64,000 nucleotides of DNA from Streptomyces mutabilis (GTDB lineage Bacteria; Actinomycetota; Actinomycetes; Streptomycetales; Streptomycetaceae). Under the pieces are notes generated by a model, which saw only the letters and a list, made by a program, of their open reading frames with translations, ran no database searches and was not told the DNA's origin. The position numbers were made by a program, and so were the translations under genes. The stretch spans positions 1 through 64,000 of the forward strand of contig NZ_BMTT01000024.1 of NCBI RefSeq assembly GCF_014649815.1. The letters run 5' to 3'. Positions 7,057-16,884 of the stretch are shown in pieces (the stretch's first letter is position 1; each line of letters starts with the position of its first letter).

Positions 7057-9276
7057 ATGGCGCCGCAGCCGAACACCGGAGCGGACGCGGAAGCGGAACT
7101 TCCGGACTACGCCGGTCACTACCGTCTGGAGTCCTGTCTCGGCTCGGGTGGGATGGGGGTCGTGCACCTGGCCCGGAGCACCTCCGGGATGCGGGTGGCG
7201 GTGAAGGTCGTGCACACGTCGTACGCCAAGGACCCCGAGTTCAGGGCGCGCTTCCGGCAGGAGGTGGCCGCGGCGCGGCGGGTGAGCGGGGCCTTCACGG
7301 CGCCGGTCGTCGACGCCGATCCGGATGCCGGGCGGCCCTGGATGGCCACGCTGTACATCCCCGGACCGACGCTTTCCGAGCAGGTGAAGCGGAACGGGCC
7401 CATGGATCCGGCCCAGTTGCGCCGGCTGATGGCCGGGCTCGCGGAGGCGCTGCGCGACATCCACCGGGTCGGGGTCGTGCACCGGGACCTGAAGCCGAGC
7501 AACGTGCTGCTCGCCGAGGACGGCCCGAAGGTCATCGACTTCGGCATTTCCCGACCGAAGGACAGTGAACTGCGGACGGAGACGGGGAAGCTGATCGGGA
7601 CGCCGCCGTTCATGGCGCCCGAGCAGTTCCGCCGGCCCCGGGAGGTGGGGCCCGCCGCGGACGTGTTCGCGCTCGGGTCGCTCATGGTGCACGCGGCGAC
7701 CGGACGCGGGCCGTTCGACTCCGACAGTCCCTACGTCGTCGCCTACCAGGTCGTGCACGACGAACCCGACCTGACCGGCGTACCGGAGGCGCTCGCGCCG
7801 CTGGTGCTGCGGTGCCTCGCCAAGGAGCCCGGCGACCGGCCCACACCGGACGAGCTGATGCGGGAGCTGCGGTCGGCGGCGGCGGCGTACGACACGCAGG
7901 TGTTCATACCGGCCCAGCGGGCGAGGGAGGAGGCGGGGGAGCCTTCGGAGCCGCGAGGGGTTCCGGAGGCGCGGGAGGCCCGGGGAGCACGTGAGGCACC
8001 GGGAGCTGAGGCTCCGGAAACACGGCAGGCACCGGAAGCGCCGGAGGCACCCGCGGAAAGCGCTTCGGGGTCTCGGGCCGCCGTGCCCGCGCGGTGGTCC
8101 GTACGGCGGCTGGGGCGGCGGACGGGACTGGTGGCCGGGGTGGTCGGGCTCGCCGTGCTCGGTGGGCTCTCCTCGGTCCAGGTGTTCGGCAGTGCGGAAC
8201 CGGCGCGCAGGGCGCCAGCCGGGCAGAGCACGCCGAGCGGTTTCGGCGTGTGGGAGGCGGCGCCCGCGTCGGACGGCGGCGGGATGCCCCAGTGCTCGTA
8301 CGCGGCGCGGGTACTGCTGTGCGCGCGGCCCGGCCTGGTCTACGCCCTCGATCCGGCCGACGGCGGCACGCTGTGGCGGCACGGGGTCGCGGACGCGGCG
8401 CGGAGTGAACCACCGGTCGTGTCGGGCGGCCTCGTGCAGCCCTCCCTCGACCGGATCGGCGAGCTGGAGGCGCTCGATCCCGCCACGGGCCGGCAGGTGT
8501 GGCGGGAGGACGTGCCCGAGTACGACGGAGTGCGGGCGGCCGGCGACACGCTGCTGCTCACCCGCTCCGACGGCACGGTCACCGGTGTGGACGGCGCCAC
8601 GGGCGACGTCGAGTGGTCGCACCGGATTCCGGGGCAGGCCGTGCCCTACTTCTCCTCCTTCACCGGGGACGCGTCGGCGTACGCGGTGAGTCCGTCCGGG
8701 GACGGGAACCGGACCCGGGTCACCGCGGTGGACCCGGCGACGGGCGACGTCCGGTGGGACGTGGAGCCGGCCGGGTCGCTGACGCCGGTGGGGGCGGCGG
8801 ACGGGTCGGTGTACTTCGTCGCCGCCGGTGCGGTGTACGGGGACGCGAAGGCCGTGGTGCGGTACACGCCCGGTACCGGAGAGGTCCGGCGGGTGAAGTT
8901 GCCCGTGCCGGTCGCGCAGGCGGAGGCCGGTGTGCACGGGGACACCGTGTACCTGATGGGCGCGGGCGGCTCGTTGGTCGCCGTCGACATGGCGGCGGGG
9001 AAGCAGCGGTGGCGGCTGGAGACGGGCGTGAGCCGGGGCTCGGCGCCCGCCTCCGACGGGCGGCACGTGTACGTCACCGCTCCCGACGGGCGGCTCCTCG
9101 GGGTCGACGCCCGCGAGGGGCGGCTGCTGGGGCAGACCCGGCCCCGGCTGGGTGCCGGGTCGGACCGCGTGCCCGCCGCGCTCCCCCGGCCCGTGCTCGC
9201 GGGCGGCCACGTCTACGCCGGTGCGCCCGACGGCACGGTGTTCGGGGTGGCGGGGCGGAACCCCGCCGACTGGTAG
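7057..9276 (+). CDS. Membrane Ser/Thr protein kinase with extracellular PQQ-type beta-propeller
   Basis: A 739-aa PknB-type kinase. The N-terminal domain has the glycine loop GSGGMG (29-34), catalytic Lys50 in VAVKVVH, HRDLKPSN with Asp144, DFG at 161-163 and the activation segment GTPPFMAPEQF. A Pro/Ala/Glu-rich linker precedes one membrane segment near 357-379. The C-terminal 350 residues hold at least six PQQ repeats (for example VYALDPADGGTLWRHG and VTAVDPATGDVRWD), predicted to form an extracytoplasmic sensor propeller. Streptomyces carry several kinases of this architecture. The ligand is unknown. The start follows GGGGGTGG, and a TAGGCT near 7010 may be its -10. Confidence 0.9.
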   Translation: MAPQPNTGADAEAELPDYAGHYRLESCLGSGGMGVVHLARSTSGMRVAVKVVHTSYAKDPEFRARFRQEVAAARRVSGAFTAPVVDADPDAGRPWMATLYIPGPTLSEQVKRNGPMDPAQLRRLMAGLAEALRDIHRVGVVHRDLKPSNVLLAEDGPKVIDFGISRPKDSELRTETGKLIGTPPFMAPEQFRRPREVGPAADVFALGSLMVHAATGRGPFDSDSPYVVAYQVVHDEPDLTGVPEALAPLVLRCLAKEPGDRPTPDELMRELRSAAAAYDTQVFIPAQRAREEAGEPSEPRGVPEAREARGAREAPGAEAPETRQAPEAPEAPAESASGSRAAVPARWSVRRLGRRTGLVAGVVGLAVLGGLSSVQVFGSAEPARRAPAGQSTPSGFGVWEAAPASDGGGMPQCSYAARVLLCARPGLVYALDPADGGTLWRHGVADAARSEPPVVSGGLVQPSLDRIGELEALDPATGRQVWREDVPEYDGVRAAGDTLLLTRSDGTVTGVDGATGDVEWSHRIPGQAVPYFSSFTGDASAYAVSPSGDGNRTRVTAVDPATGDVRWDVEPAGSLTPVGAADGSVYFVAAGAVYGDAKAVVRYTPGTGEVRRVKLPVPVAQAEAGVHGDTVYLMGAGGSLVAVDMAAGKQRWRLETGVSRGSAPASDGRHVYVTAPDGRLLGVDAREGRLLGQTRPRLGAGSDRVPAALPRPVLAGGHVYAGAPDGTVFGVAGRNPADW

Positions 9277-9294
9277 GCGGGGTCCGAGGGGGCG

Positions 9295-11148
9295 TCAGCC
9301 GAACTTGCTCACGTCGCGCACGGCGCCCTTGTCGGCGCTGGTCGCCATCGCGGCGTACGCCTTCAGGGCCGCGGAGACCTTGCGGTCGCGGTTCCTCGGG
9401 GCGTACCGGCCGTTCAGGGCCTGCTCGCGGCGGGTCAGCTCGGCGTCGTCCACGAGCAGCTCGATGGAGCGGTTCGGGATGTCGATGCGGATGCGGTCGC
9501 CGTCCTCGACCAGGGCGATGGTGCCGCCGGCCGCCGCCTCCGGGGAGGCGTGGCCGATGGACAGCCCCGAGGTGCCGCCGGAGAAACGGCCGTCGGTGAC
9601 CAGGGCGCATGCCTTTCCGAGGCCGCGACCCTTCAGGTACGAGGTCGGGTAGAGCATCTCCTGCATGCCGGGGCCGCCCTTGGGGCCCTCGTAGCGGATG
9701 ACGACGACGTCGCCCTCCTTGACCTGCTGGGTGAGGATCTTCTGGACGGCCTCCTCCTGCGACTCGCAGACGACGGCCGGGCCCTCGAAGGTCCAGATCG
9801 ACTCGTCGACGCCGGCGGTCTTGACGACGCAGCCGTCGACGGCGAGGTTGCCGCGCAGGACGGCGAGGCCGCCGTCCTTGGAGTAGGCGTGCTCCACGGA
9901 GCGGATGCAGCCGCCCTCGGCGTCGTCGTCCAGGGAGTCCCAGCGCTCGGACTGGGAGAAGGCCTCGGCGGAGCGGACGCAGCCGGGGGCCGCGTGCCAC
10001 AGCTCGACGGCCTCCTGGGAGGGCGAGCCGCCGCGGATGTCCCAGGTCTTCAGCCAGTCGGCCAGGGACGGGCTGTGGACGGAGTGCACGTCCTCGTTGA
10101 GCAGGCCACCGCGGTGCAGTTCGCCGAGGAGGGCTGGGATGCCGCCCGCGCGGTGCACGTCCTCCATGTAGTACGTGCGGTCCTCGGCGACGTTCGGCGC
10201 GACCTTCGCGAGGCACGGGACGCGCCGCGAGAGGGCGTCCATCTCGGTGAGGCCGTAGGGGACCTTGGCCTCCTGGGCGGCGGCCAGCAGGTGCAGGATC
10301 GTGTTGGTCGAGCCGCCCATCGCGATGTCCAGCGCCATGGCGTTCTCGAAGGCCGCGGGGGTGGCGATGTTGCGGGGCAGGACCGAGTCGTCGTCCTGCT
10401 CGTAGTAGCGGCGGGTCAGGTCCAGCACCGTGCGGGCGGCGTTCTCGTAGAGCGCCTTGCGGGCGGTGTGGGTGGCCAGCACCGAGCCGTTGCCGGGGAG
10501 GGAGAGGCCGATGGCCTCGGTCAGGCAGTTCATCGAGTTGGCGGTGAACATGCCGGAGCAGGAGCCGCAGGTCGGACAGGCGTTCTCCTCGATGCGGAGG
10601 ATGTCCGCGTCGGAGATCTTGTCGTTGACCGCTTCCGACATGGCATCGACCAGGTCCAGGGTGCGGACCGTGCCGTCGACCAGGGTGGCGCGGCCGGATT
10701 CCATCGGGCCGCCGGAGACGAAGACCGTGGGGATGTTCAGCCGCAGGGCGGCGTTGAGCATGCCCGGGGTGATCTTGTCGCAGTTGGAGATGCAGATCAG
10801 GGCGTCGGCGCAGTGGGCCTCGACCATGTACTCCACGCTGTCCGCGATCAGGTCGCGGGAGGGGAGGGAGTAGAGCATGCCGCCGTGGCCCATGGCGATG
10901 CCGTCGTCGACGGCGATCGTGTTGAACTCGCGCGGGATGCCGCCGGCCGCGGTGACCGCCTCGCTGACGATCCGGCCGACCGGGGCCAGGTGGGTGTGGC
11001 CCGGCACGAACTCCGTGAAGCTGTTGGCGACGGCGATGATCGGCTTCCGCCCGATGTCCGCGCCGGGTACACCGGAGGCGCGCATAAGGGCGCGGGCGCC
11101 CGCCATGTTGCGGCCGTGGGTGACTGTGCGGGACCTCAGTTCGGGCAT
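9295..11148 (-). CDS. ilvD: Dihydroxy-acid dehydratase
   Basis: A 617-aa enzyme that dehydrates 2,3-dihydroxy-isovalerate or -methylvalerate in Ile/Val (and pantothenate) synthesis. Diagnostic stretches are [13 protein letters not shown] near residue 125, [19 protein letters not shown] near 200 (iron-sulfur ligands) and [18 protein letters not shown] near the C terminus. Length matches the E. coli-type enzyme. I chose ATG 11148 ([19 protein letters not shown]), preceded by GAAGGAG, over a longer open frame. It converges on the kinase gene with an 18-nt gap and has no other ilv gene beside it. Confidence 0.95.
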   Translation of the reverse strand: MPELRSRTVTHGRNMAGARALMRASGVPGADIGRKPIIAVANSFTEFVPGHTHLAPVGRIVSEAVTAAGGIPREFNTIAVDDGIAMGHGGMLYSLPSRDLIADSVEYMVEAHCADALICISNCDKITPGMLNAALRLNIPTVFVSGGPMESGRATLVDGTVRTLDLVDAMSEAVNDKISDADILRIEENACPTCGSCSGMFTANSMNCLTEAIGLSLPGNGSVLATHTARKALYENAARTVLDLTRRYYEQDDDSVLPRNIATPAAFENAMALDIAMGGSTNTILHLLAAAQEAKVPYGLTEMDALSRRVPCLAKVAPNVAEDRTYYMEDVHRAGGIPALLGELHRGGLLNEDVHSVHSPSLADWLKTWDIRGGSPSQEAVELWHAAPGCVRSAEAFSQSERWDSLDDDAEGGCIRSVEHAYSKDGGLAVLRGNLAVDGCVVKTAGVDESIWTFEGPAVVCESQEEAVQKILTQQVKEGDVVVIRYEGPKGGPGMQEMLYPTSYLKGRGLGKACALVTDGRFSGGTSGLSIGHASPEAAAGGTIALVEDGDRIRIDIPNRSIELLVDDAELTRREQALNGRYAPRNRDRKVSAALKAYAAMATSADKGAVRDVSKFG

Positions 11149-11268
11149 CGTCGCTCGCTCCTTCGGAGAGTTGTGACTGCCGTCGAGCGTACGCCCGTCA
11201 TCCAGGGGTCGGGACGGGGTGTCCGGGATGCGGGATGCGCGTCTCGTCGGCAACGAATGGAAGTGACC

Positions 11269-11880
11269 TCAGGGACCGGTGAGGTGCCCCTGTACGACCG
11301 GTGCCAGGCGGGCGACCAGCTCCTCGGGGTCGGCCGAGGCCAGCGGCTCCACTTCGATCACGTAGCGGAGCATCGCGCACCCCACCAGCTGCGCCGCCGC
11401 CAGCTCGACGCGCAGCTCCGCGTCCGGCCGCTCCAGCCGGGCCGCGACGCGCCGCATCACCTGGGCGGCGATCAGGCGGCGGAAGACGGCGGCGGCGGTC
11501 TCGTTGTTCACGGCGGAGCGGACGATGGCCAGCACCGGCTTGCGGGTGGAGGGGTTCTCCCACACGCCGATGATGAACCGGGTGAGCCGCTCGCCGACGT
11601 CGTCGAGGGGGCCGTCGCCGATCGCGTCCGGGGCCTGCAGGGCCGGTGCGAAGGCGACCTCGATGGCCGCCTCGAAGACCTGCTCCTTGGTGCCGAAGTA
11701 GTGGTGCACCAGTGCCGCGTCGACGCCCGCCGCCTTGCCGATGCCGCGCACCGACGTCTTCTCGTAGCCGCGCTCGGAGAACTCCTCGCGGGCCGCGGTG
11801 AGGATGCGGGCCCGGGTGTCGGCGGACTCGGTGCGCGGGGGGCGGCCCCGGCGGCGGGTCCCCTCCGGCATTCCGCTCAC
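11269..11880 (-). CDS. TetR-family transcriptional regulator
   Basis: A 203-aa regulator with a canonical TetR N-terminal [50 protein letters not shown]. The C-terminal domain, with [28 protein letters not shown], matches the actinobacterial TetR_C_17-like class. It starts at GTG 11880, which overlaps the stop of the upstream isomerase-like gene (GTGA), so the two are co-translated. It may control that pair; no clear palindrome was identified as its operator. Confidence 0.9.
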   Translation of the reverse strand: MSGMPEGTRRRGRPPRTESADTRARILTAAREEFSERGYEKTSVRGIGKAAGVDAALVHHYFGTKEQVFEAAIEVAFAPALQAPDAIGDGPLDDVGERLTRFIIGVWENPSTRKPVLAIVRSAVNNETAAAVFRRLIAAQVMRRVAARLERPDAELRVELAAAQLVGCAMLRYVIEVEPLASADPEELVARLAPVVQGHLTGP

Positions 11881-12713
11881 CGTCCCCGCGCCTTCGCCGA
11901 CGCGGACGACGCCAGGTGCAGGCGGGTGAAGGCCAGCGCCTCGGCGAGATCGGCCTCACGTTCGGCGCTGGACATCGCGCGACGGGTGTTGACCTCGATG
12001 ACGACGTGGCCGTCGTAGCCGGCGTGCGCGAGGCTCTCCAGCACCTCGGCGCAGGGCATGTTGCCGCGGCCGGGGACCAGATGCTCGTCCTTGGCGGACC
12101 CCTTGCCGTCGGCGAGGTGGACGTGGCCGAGGCGGTCGCCCATGCGGTCGACCATGGCGAGGGCGTCGGTGCGGGAGGTGGCGGCGTGGCTGAGGTCGAT
12201 CGTGAAGTGGCGGTAGTCGTCCTTCGTCACGTCCCAGTCGGGGGCGTACGCCTGCATCTCGCGGTCGCGGTAGCGCCAGGGGTACATGTTCTCGACGGCG
12301 AACCGCACGTCGGTCTCGTCCGCCATCCGCCAGATGCCGTCGACGAAGTCCCGGGCGTACTGGCGCTGCCACCGGAACGGCGGGTGCACGACCACGGCGC
12401 TCGCGCCGAGCTTCTCGGCGGCGGCCCGGGCGCGCTGGAGCTTGGTCCAGGGGTCGGTGGACCAGACGCGCTGCGTGATGAGCAGGCAGGGGGCGTGCAC
12501 GGCGAGGATCGGCATGCGGTGGTAGTCGCTGAGTCTGCGCAGGGCGTCGATGTCCTGGCTGACCGGGTCCGTCCAGACCATGACCTCCACGCCGTCGTAG
12601 CCGAGGCGCGCGGCGATCTCGAAGGCCGTCGCCGTCGACTCCGGGTAGACGGAAGCCGTCGACAGGGCGACCTTCGCATCCGGGATGCGGACTACGTCCC
12701 TTGGTTCTGCCAC
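11877..12713 (-). CDS. Sugar phosphate isomerase/epimerase-like protein (AP endonuclease 2 fold)
   Basis: A 278-aa TIM-barrel protein of the xylose isomerase-like / AP endonuclease 2 superfamily. Metal-ligand-like residues occur in [36 protein letters not shown] and HVVIEVNT, in the order seen in the superfamily. The substrate is unknown. I placed the start at GTG 12713 ([19 protein letters not shown]) because residues upstream of it are encoded by intergenic repeats. Its 3' end overlaps the TetR start, so the two likely form one operon. Confidence 0.82.
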   Translation of the reverse strand: MAEPRDVVRIPDAKVALSTASVYPESTATAFEIAARLGYDGVEVMVWTDPVSQDIDALRRLSDYHRMPILAVHAPCLLITQRVWSTDPWTKLQRARAAAEKLGASAVVVHPPFRWQRQYARDFVDGIWRMADETDVRFAVENMYPWRYRDREMQAYAPDWDVTKDDYRHFTIDLSHAATSRTDALAMVDRMGDRLGHVHLADGKGSAKDEHLVPGRGNMPCAEVLESLAHAGYDGHVVIEVNTRRAMSSAEREADLAEALAFTRLHLASSASAKARGR

Positions 12714-12773
12714 GGGGGCCAGGGTACGGGGTGGGGGTGGCAAGCCGTGGGGTGGCTGCGCGCCGTTGTGGCG

Positions 12774-12825
12774 CTCGGCACATGGCGGGTGCGGCTGTGG
12801 TCCTCGGCACATGGCGGGTGCGGCT
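12774..12825. repeat. Two 23-bp direct repeats in an intergenic spacer
   Basis: The 23-mer beginning CTCGGCACATGGCGGGTGCG occurs at 12774-12796 and 12803-12825, a 29-bp period, in the 180-nt spacer between the Ppx/GppA gene and the isomerase-like gene. A GCGCCCC...GGGGCGC hairpin follows. It looks like one of the dispersed GC-rich intergenic repeats common in Streptomyces. Confidence 0.7.
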
Positions 12826-12878
12826 TTCGCCGTGGTCGCTCGCGTCCGCGCGGCGGAGCCGCACATCGCTGCGGCCCC

Positions 12879-12897
12879 GCGCCCCTGGCTGGGGCGC
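12879..12897 (-). terminator. Hairpin terminator overlapping the Ppx/GppA stop codon
   Basis: GCGCCCC-TGGCT-GGGGCGC is a perfect 7-bp stem with a 5-nt loop whose first base on the coding strand is the last base of the TAG stop. The GCGCCCC/GGGGCGC hairpin is a frequent Streptomyces terminator motif. Confidence 0.65.
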
Positions 12898-13829
12898 TAA
12901 CCCTGGCCCATGTGGTCCAGGCGCCGCAGGATCACGCCCTCCCGGAGGGCCCACGGGCAGATCTCCAGGCTCTCCACGTGGAAGAGGTCCATCGCGCCCT
13001 CGGCGACCAGGGCGCCGGCCAGGAGCTGGTTCGCGCGGCCCTCGGAGACGCCGGGGAGTTCGGCGCGCTCGGCGGTGGTCATCGCGGCCAGGCGGGGCAC
13101 CCAGGCCTCCAGTGAGGCCCGCTTCAGCTCGCGCTGGACGTACGGGCCCTCGGCGGAGCGGGCGGCGCCGGAGATGCGGGCCAGCTGCCGGAAGGTCTTG
13201 GAGGTGGCGACCACGTGGTCCGGGGCGCCGAAGCGGCTGAACTCGCCGACCGTCCGGGCGATCTCCGTACGGACGTGGCGGCGCAGCGCCCTGACGTCGT
13301 CCGGGTCGGGCGGGTCGCCGGGCAGCCGGGCGGTGGTCAGCCGGCCCGCGCCGAGCGGCAGCGACACGGCGGTGTCGGGCTCCTCGTCGATGCCGTAGGC
13401 GATCTCCAGGGAGCCGCCGCCGATGTCGAGTACCAGCAGCTTGCCGGCGGACCAGCCGAACCAGCGGCGGACGGCGAGGAAGGTGAGCCGGGCCTCCTCC
13501 TCGCCGGTGAGGACCGTCAGCTCGATGCCGGTCTCGGTGCGCACGCGCGCGAGGACGTCGTCGGCGTTGGTCGCCTCGCGCACGGCGGAGGTCGCGAACG
13601 GCAGGAGGTCCTCGACGCCCTTGTCCTCGGCGGCCCGGAGGGCGTCGTGGACGACCGCGATCAGCCGGTCGACGCCGTCGGGGCCGATGGCGCCGTCCTC
13701 GTCGAGGAGCTGGGTGAGGCGCAGGTCGGCCTTGTGCGAGTGCGCGGGCAGCGGGCATGCGCCGGGGTGCGCGTCCACCACCAGCAGGTGCACCGTGTTC
13801 GAACCCACGTCGAGGACACCGAGTCTCAT
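12897..13829 (-). CDS. Exopolyphosphatase / pppGpp phosphohydrolase (Ppx/GppA family)
   Basis: A 310-aa single-domain Ppx/GppA protein, shorter than the two-domain E. coli enzymes and similar to mycobacterial Ppx1. The ASKHA phosphate-1 loop [14 protein letters not shown] is at the N terminus, [12 protein letters not shown] and [13 protein letters not shown] form the middle, and [15 protein letters not shown] is the phosphate-2 loop. It should hydrolyse inorganic polyphosphate and possibly (p)ppGpp. The ATG at 13829 puts the phosphate loop at residue 5. It is divergent from the Cys-rich protein gene with a 71-nt gap. Confidence 0.9.
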   Translation of the reverse strand: MRLGVLDVGSNTVHLLVVDAHPGACPLPAHSHKADLRLTQLLDEDGAIGPDGVDRLIAVVHDALRAAEDKGVEDLLPFATSAVREATNADDVLARVRTETGIELTVLTGEEEARLTFLAVRRWFGWSAGKLLVLDIGGGSLEIAYGIDEEPDTAVSLPLGAGRLTTARLPGDPPDPDDVRALRRHVRTEIARTVGEFSRFGAPDHVVATSKTFRQLARISGAARSAEGPYVQRELKRASLEAWVPRLAAMTTAERAELPGVSEGRANQLLAGALVAEGAMDLFHVESLEICPWALREGVILRRLDHMGQG

Positions 13830-13900
13830 GTACGGAACGCTACTGCCGACGGCGCGGACGGCGGCACCGTGTTCCCGCCCCAGCGACTTACCCTGGAGCC

Positions 13901-14725
13901 GTGCCAAAGACGAAGAAGGCGAAGAACGACAAGTCGGCCAAGCAGGAAAAGAAGCACAAAATGGGCGACGAGAAGGGGCTCGACTTCGCACGCGCGTGGG
14001 TGGAGTTCCCGGATCCCGCGGACGGCGAACAGGTCTTCCGCTGCGATCTGACATGGCTCACCTCTCGCTGGAACTGCATCTTCGGCAGCGGCTGCCAGGG
14101 CATTCAGGCGGGCCGCGCGGACGACGGGTGCTGCTCGCTGGGCGCACACTTCTCCGACGAGGAGGACGAGAAGCGGGTCGCCGAGCACGTGGCGAGGCTC
14201 ACGCCGGACATCTGGCAGCACCACGCCGAGGGCACGCGGGACGGGTGGGTCTCCGAGGACGACGAGGGCTCCCGGCAGACCCGGCCCTTCCAGGGCTCGT
14301 GCATCTTCCAGAACCGGCCGGGGTTCGCCGGGGGCGCGGGGTGCTCCTTGCACATCCTGGCGCTGAAGGAGGGCCGGGAGCCGCTGGAGACCAAGCCGGA
14401 CGTGTGCTGGCAGCTGCCGGTGCGGCGGACGTACGAGTGGATCGACCGGCCCGACGACACGCGCGTGCTGCAGGTGTCGATCGGCGAGTACGACCGCCGG
14501 GGATGGGGTCCGGGCGGGCACGACCTGCACTGGTGGTGCACCTCGGCGACGTCGGCGCACGGCGCGGGGGACCCGGTGTACGTGTCCTACCGGCCGGAGC
14601 TGATCGAGCTGATGGGCAAGGCGGGGTACGACCGGCTGGTCGAGCTGTGCGAGGAGCGTCTGGCGTCCCAGCTGCCGTTGCTGGCGCCCCATCCGGCGGA
14701 TCCGGGCCCTCAGCCGGGCAGCTGA
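13901..14725 (+). CDS. Conserved cysteine-rich protein, unknown function
   Basis: A 274-aa soluble protein starting at GTG 13901 with a lysine-rich head ([20 protein letters not shown]). At least seven Cys occur in conserved-looking contexts: [49 protein letters not shown]. The pattern recalls metal-chelating CxxxCxxC proteins of the YkgJ/DUF3109 type, but I cannot confirm that family. A zinc or iron-sulfur protein is an inference. The lysine-rich tail could contact nucleic acid or membranes. Confidence 0.75.
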   Translation: MPKTKKAKNDKSAKQEKKHKMGDEKGLDFARAWVEFPDPADGEQVFRCDLTWLTSRWNCIFGSGCQGIQAGRADDGCCSLGAHFSDEEDEKRVAEHVARLTPDIWQHHAEGTRDGWVSEDDEGSRQTRPFQGSCIFQNRPGFAGGAGCSLHILALKEGREPLETKPDVCWQLPVRRTYEWIDRPDDTRVLQVSIGEYDRRGWGPGGHDLHWWCTSATSAHGAGDPVYVSYRPELIELMGKAGYDRLVELCEERLASQLPLLAPHPADPGPQPGS

Positions 14726-14741
14726 CACCGCCGACACCGCG

Positions 14742-14794
14742 GACGCCGGTGTCGCGGACGCCGGTGTCGTGGGCGCCGGTGTCGTGGGCGCCGG
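14742..14794. repeat. 15-bp tandem repeat between convergent genes
   Basis: Three full units of GRCGCCGGTGTCGYG (14742-14756, 14757-14771, 14772-14786) and a partial fourth lie in the short gap between the Cys-rich gene and the sigma-like BACON gene, which run towards each other. Confidence 0.75.
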
Positions 14795-14811
14795 GAGCAG
14801 GGTCCGCTGGG

Positions 14812-16599
14812 CTAGGAGGTGGACGGGGTCGGGCCGTCGCTGTCACTCGGGGACGGTGAGGATCCGCCGTCCCGGTCCGTGCCTTCAGGGTCGCCCGTGC
14901 CGCCAGTGCCGCCCGTGCCGTCCGTGGGCGACGGGTCGCCGGTCGGGGGCGGGGTCGGGTCCGGTGAGGTGGGCGGCGGGTCGTCCGTGGGCGTCGGGGC
15001 GGGGGGCCGCGAGGTGGACGGGTCCGGGTCGGACGGGGGCGGGCGGTCGTCGGGAGTGCTGGGGCGCGGGCCCGGGTGGGACGGGCTGGGCGCGGTGCCG
15101 TAGCCCTGGATGGAGACGACGGCGCCGGCGGGCGAGACGGCCACACGGGCGCGCCAGTGGCCGGAGGGCTCGCGCAGGTGATCGACGTACACCCTGATCG
15201 TCAGTGACTGGCCGGGGCGCAGGGTGCCCGAGGACTGGCTGAGGTAGAGCCAGGACGCGCCGGTGGTCGCGGACCAGCGCACCGGTGCGTCACCGGTCGC
15301 GGTGAGCGTGACAAGGGTGGTGTCGCCGTCGTGACCGGCCGCCACCTCGAGGTGACCGGCGCTCTTCTCGCCGGCGCCGGAGACGCTGACGACCTCGACG
15401 GAGACGTCGGCCTTGCCGTTCTCGTCGAAGCGGGGGCCGGGGGTGGTGCGGGCGTTGCCGGTGTTCTCGTAGCCGTGGCCGCCGCCCGCGGACTCGCCGT
15501 CCATGGCGCCGGGGTTTTGCGCCTCGGTGGCGCTGGCCGAGCGGCCGTCCTCGCCCTCTACGACCGGGGTGCCGCGGTAGGCGGCCCACAGGGCGAGCAC
15601 GGGGGCCGCCACGACGGTGGCGACGACGGTCGTGGTGACGGCACGCGCGCGCAGGCGGTCCCGGCGGGCCGCGCGGTCCCTGGGGTCCATCGGGAAGCCG
15701 CGGCGGTTGAAGCGGGGGGCCGCGCTCCGCGCGCGCGGGACGTGCGTCATGGCCGCGTGCAGCGCCGCGCGGGGGGCCTCCAGGACGGGCAGCTCCGCGG
15801 GGGTCACGCTGGTGCCGGGCCAGTGGCCGGGGATCGCGCGCTCGGCGGAGCGCCGGCAGCGGGGGCAGTCGTCGACGTGCCGGACCAGCTCGCGGCGCAG
15901 CGCGGTGCTCAGCACGTACTGGTTGTCGCCGGTGAGGCGGGCCACGCCCGGGCAGGTGCCGGTCTCCACCACGGCGAGGGCGGCGCGGGTGCGCTCCACC
16001 TCGCAGGCGGCGGACGCGAGCAGTTCGCGGGCGGCGGCCAGGTCCATGCCGAGGACGGCGGCGACCTCGTGGGCGGCGAGGTGGTGGCGCACGGCGAGTT
16101 CGAGGGCCTCGCGCTGCTCCGGGGTGGTGCCGGCGGCCTCCGGCCAGGCGAGGAGGGCGAGTTCGCCGCGGTGGCGTCGGTGGTTCGCGTCGTGGTCCGC
16201 GCTGTCGGCCGTGCCTTTGCCCTTCGGCTGTTGCCCGGGTCCGCGCGGGTCGGGGCGGCCTGCCGCGTGGCTGCCCGGACGTTTCTGCTTGGCCTCGGCG
16301 AGCGCGCGCAGGCAGGCCCAGCGGGCCAGCGCGTACAGCCAGGCCCTGCGGTCCGCGGCGGAGTCGGGGCCTCGGTGGCCGCGGCGCTCGGCGAGTGCGA
16401 GGGCGTCGCCCAGGGCGGCGGTCGCGGCGTCGTGGTCGCAGAGCACGGACAGGCAGTAGGTGAACAGGCCGTCCAGGTAGGCGTCGTAGCGCGCTGGCGG
16501 TCGCTCCGCCAGCGTGCGCGCCGCGGTGCGGTCACGCGCTTCCCGGTGCGCCCGGTGAGCGCCGGTCGTGCGGGTCGTGGTCTCCGTACTGCTGCTCAT
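14812..16599 (-). CDS. Sigma-like / zinc-finger anti-sigma / TM / BACON-domain fusion protein
   Basis: A 595-aa mosaic protein. Residues ~25-85 resemble a degenerate sigma-70 region 2 (RYDAYLDGLFTYCLSVL, DRRAWLYALARWACLRAL). Residues ~140-190 resemble region 4 (TTPEQREALELAVRHHLAAHEVAAVLGMDLAAARELLA). HVDDCPRC is a zf-HC2-like zinc site found in anti-sigma factors. One membrane segment (VVATVVAAPVLALWAAY) follows. The outer part has a BACON-type domain (ASWLYLSQSSGTLRPGQSLTIRV), then a 90-residue Pro/Asp/Ser/Thr-rich tail. I infer a membrane-tethered regulator. The start is uncertain: ATG 16623 is also in frame, and neither has a strong ribosome binding site. Confidence 0.8.
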   Translation of the reverse strand: MSSSTETTTRTTGAHRAHREARDRTAARTLAERPPARYDAYLDGLFTYCLSVLCDHDAATAALGDALALAERRGHRGPDSAADRRAWLYALARWACLRALAEAKQKRPGSHAAGRPDPRGPGQQPKGKGTADSADHDANHRRHRGELALLAWPEAAGTTPEQREALELAVRHHLAAHEVAAVLGMDLAAARELLASAACEVERTRAALAVVETGTCPGVARLTGDNQYVLSTALRRELVRHVDDCPRCRRSAERAIPGHWPGTSVTPAELPVLEAPRAALHAAMTHVPRARSAAPRFNRRGFPMDPRDRAARRDRLRARAVTTTVVATVVAAPVLALWAAYRGTPVVEGEDGRSASATEAQNPGAMDGESAGGGHGYENTGNARTTPGPRFDENGKADVSVEVVSVSGAGEKSAGHLEVAAGHDGDTTLVTLTATGDAPVRWSATTGASWLYLSQSSGTLRPGQSLTIRVYVDHLREPSGHWRARVAVSPAGAVVSIQGYGTAPSPSHPGPRPSTPDDRPPPSDPDPSTSRPPAPTPTDDPPPTSPDPTPPPTGDPSPTDGTGGTGGTGDPEGTDRDGGSSPSPSDSDGPTPSTS

Positions 16600-16884
16600 C
16601 ACTCGGCGACCGTAGGGGGCCATGGGTGGCGCGAACTGGCGCGTTGGGCACTTTTAATCCGTACGGGTGAAACGATCCCTCATAAGGGGACAGGAAGCTG
16701 TTGTTCCGCGAATGGGGCAGGGTGGTCGGTGGTCCGTTCGGGGCGGTGCGGGTGGGATTCCGGCGATGCGGCCACGGGTTCGGCGGGGGCGGGTGGCGCG
16801 GCCGGTCGTGCCGCGGGCCGGGGGTGCGCGGTCGGCGCCACCGCCGCCGGGGGCGTTGTCAGTGGGGCCGGTTACGGTTCGTGC
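16600..16884. other. Divergent intergenic region upstream of radA
   Basis: About 285 nt separate the sigma-like/BACON gene (minus) from radA (plus). The only AT-rich patch is around 16650-16680. Promoters for both genes must lie here, but I could not assign -10/-35 pairs with confidence. Confidence 0.4.

Noticed and set aside
13757-13900. N-terminal extension of the Cys-rich protein gene
   Set aside because: The extended translation covers the start region of the divergent Ppx/GppA gene and is Arg/Pro-rich; GTG 13901 is more likely.
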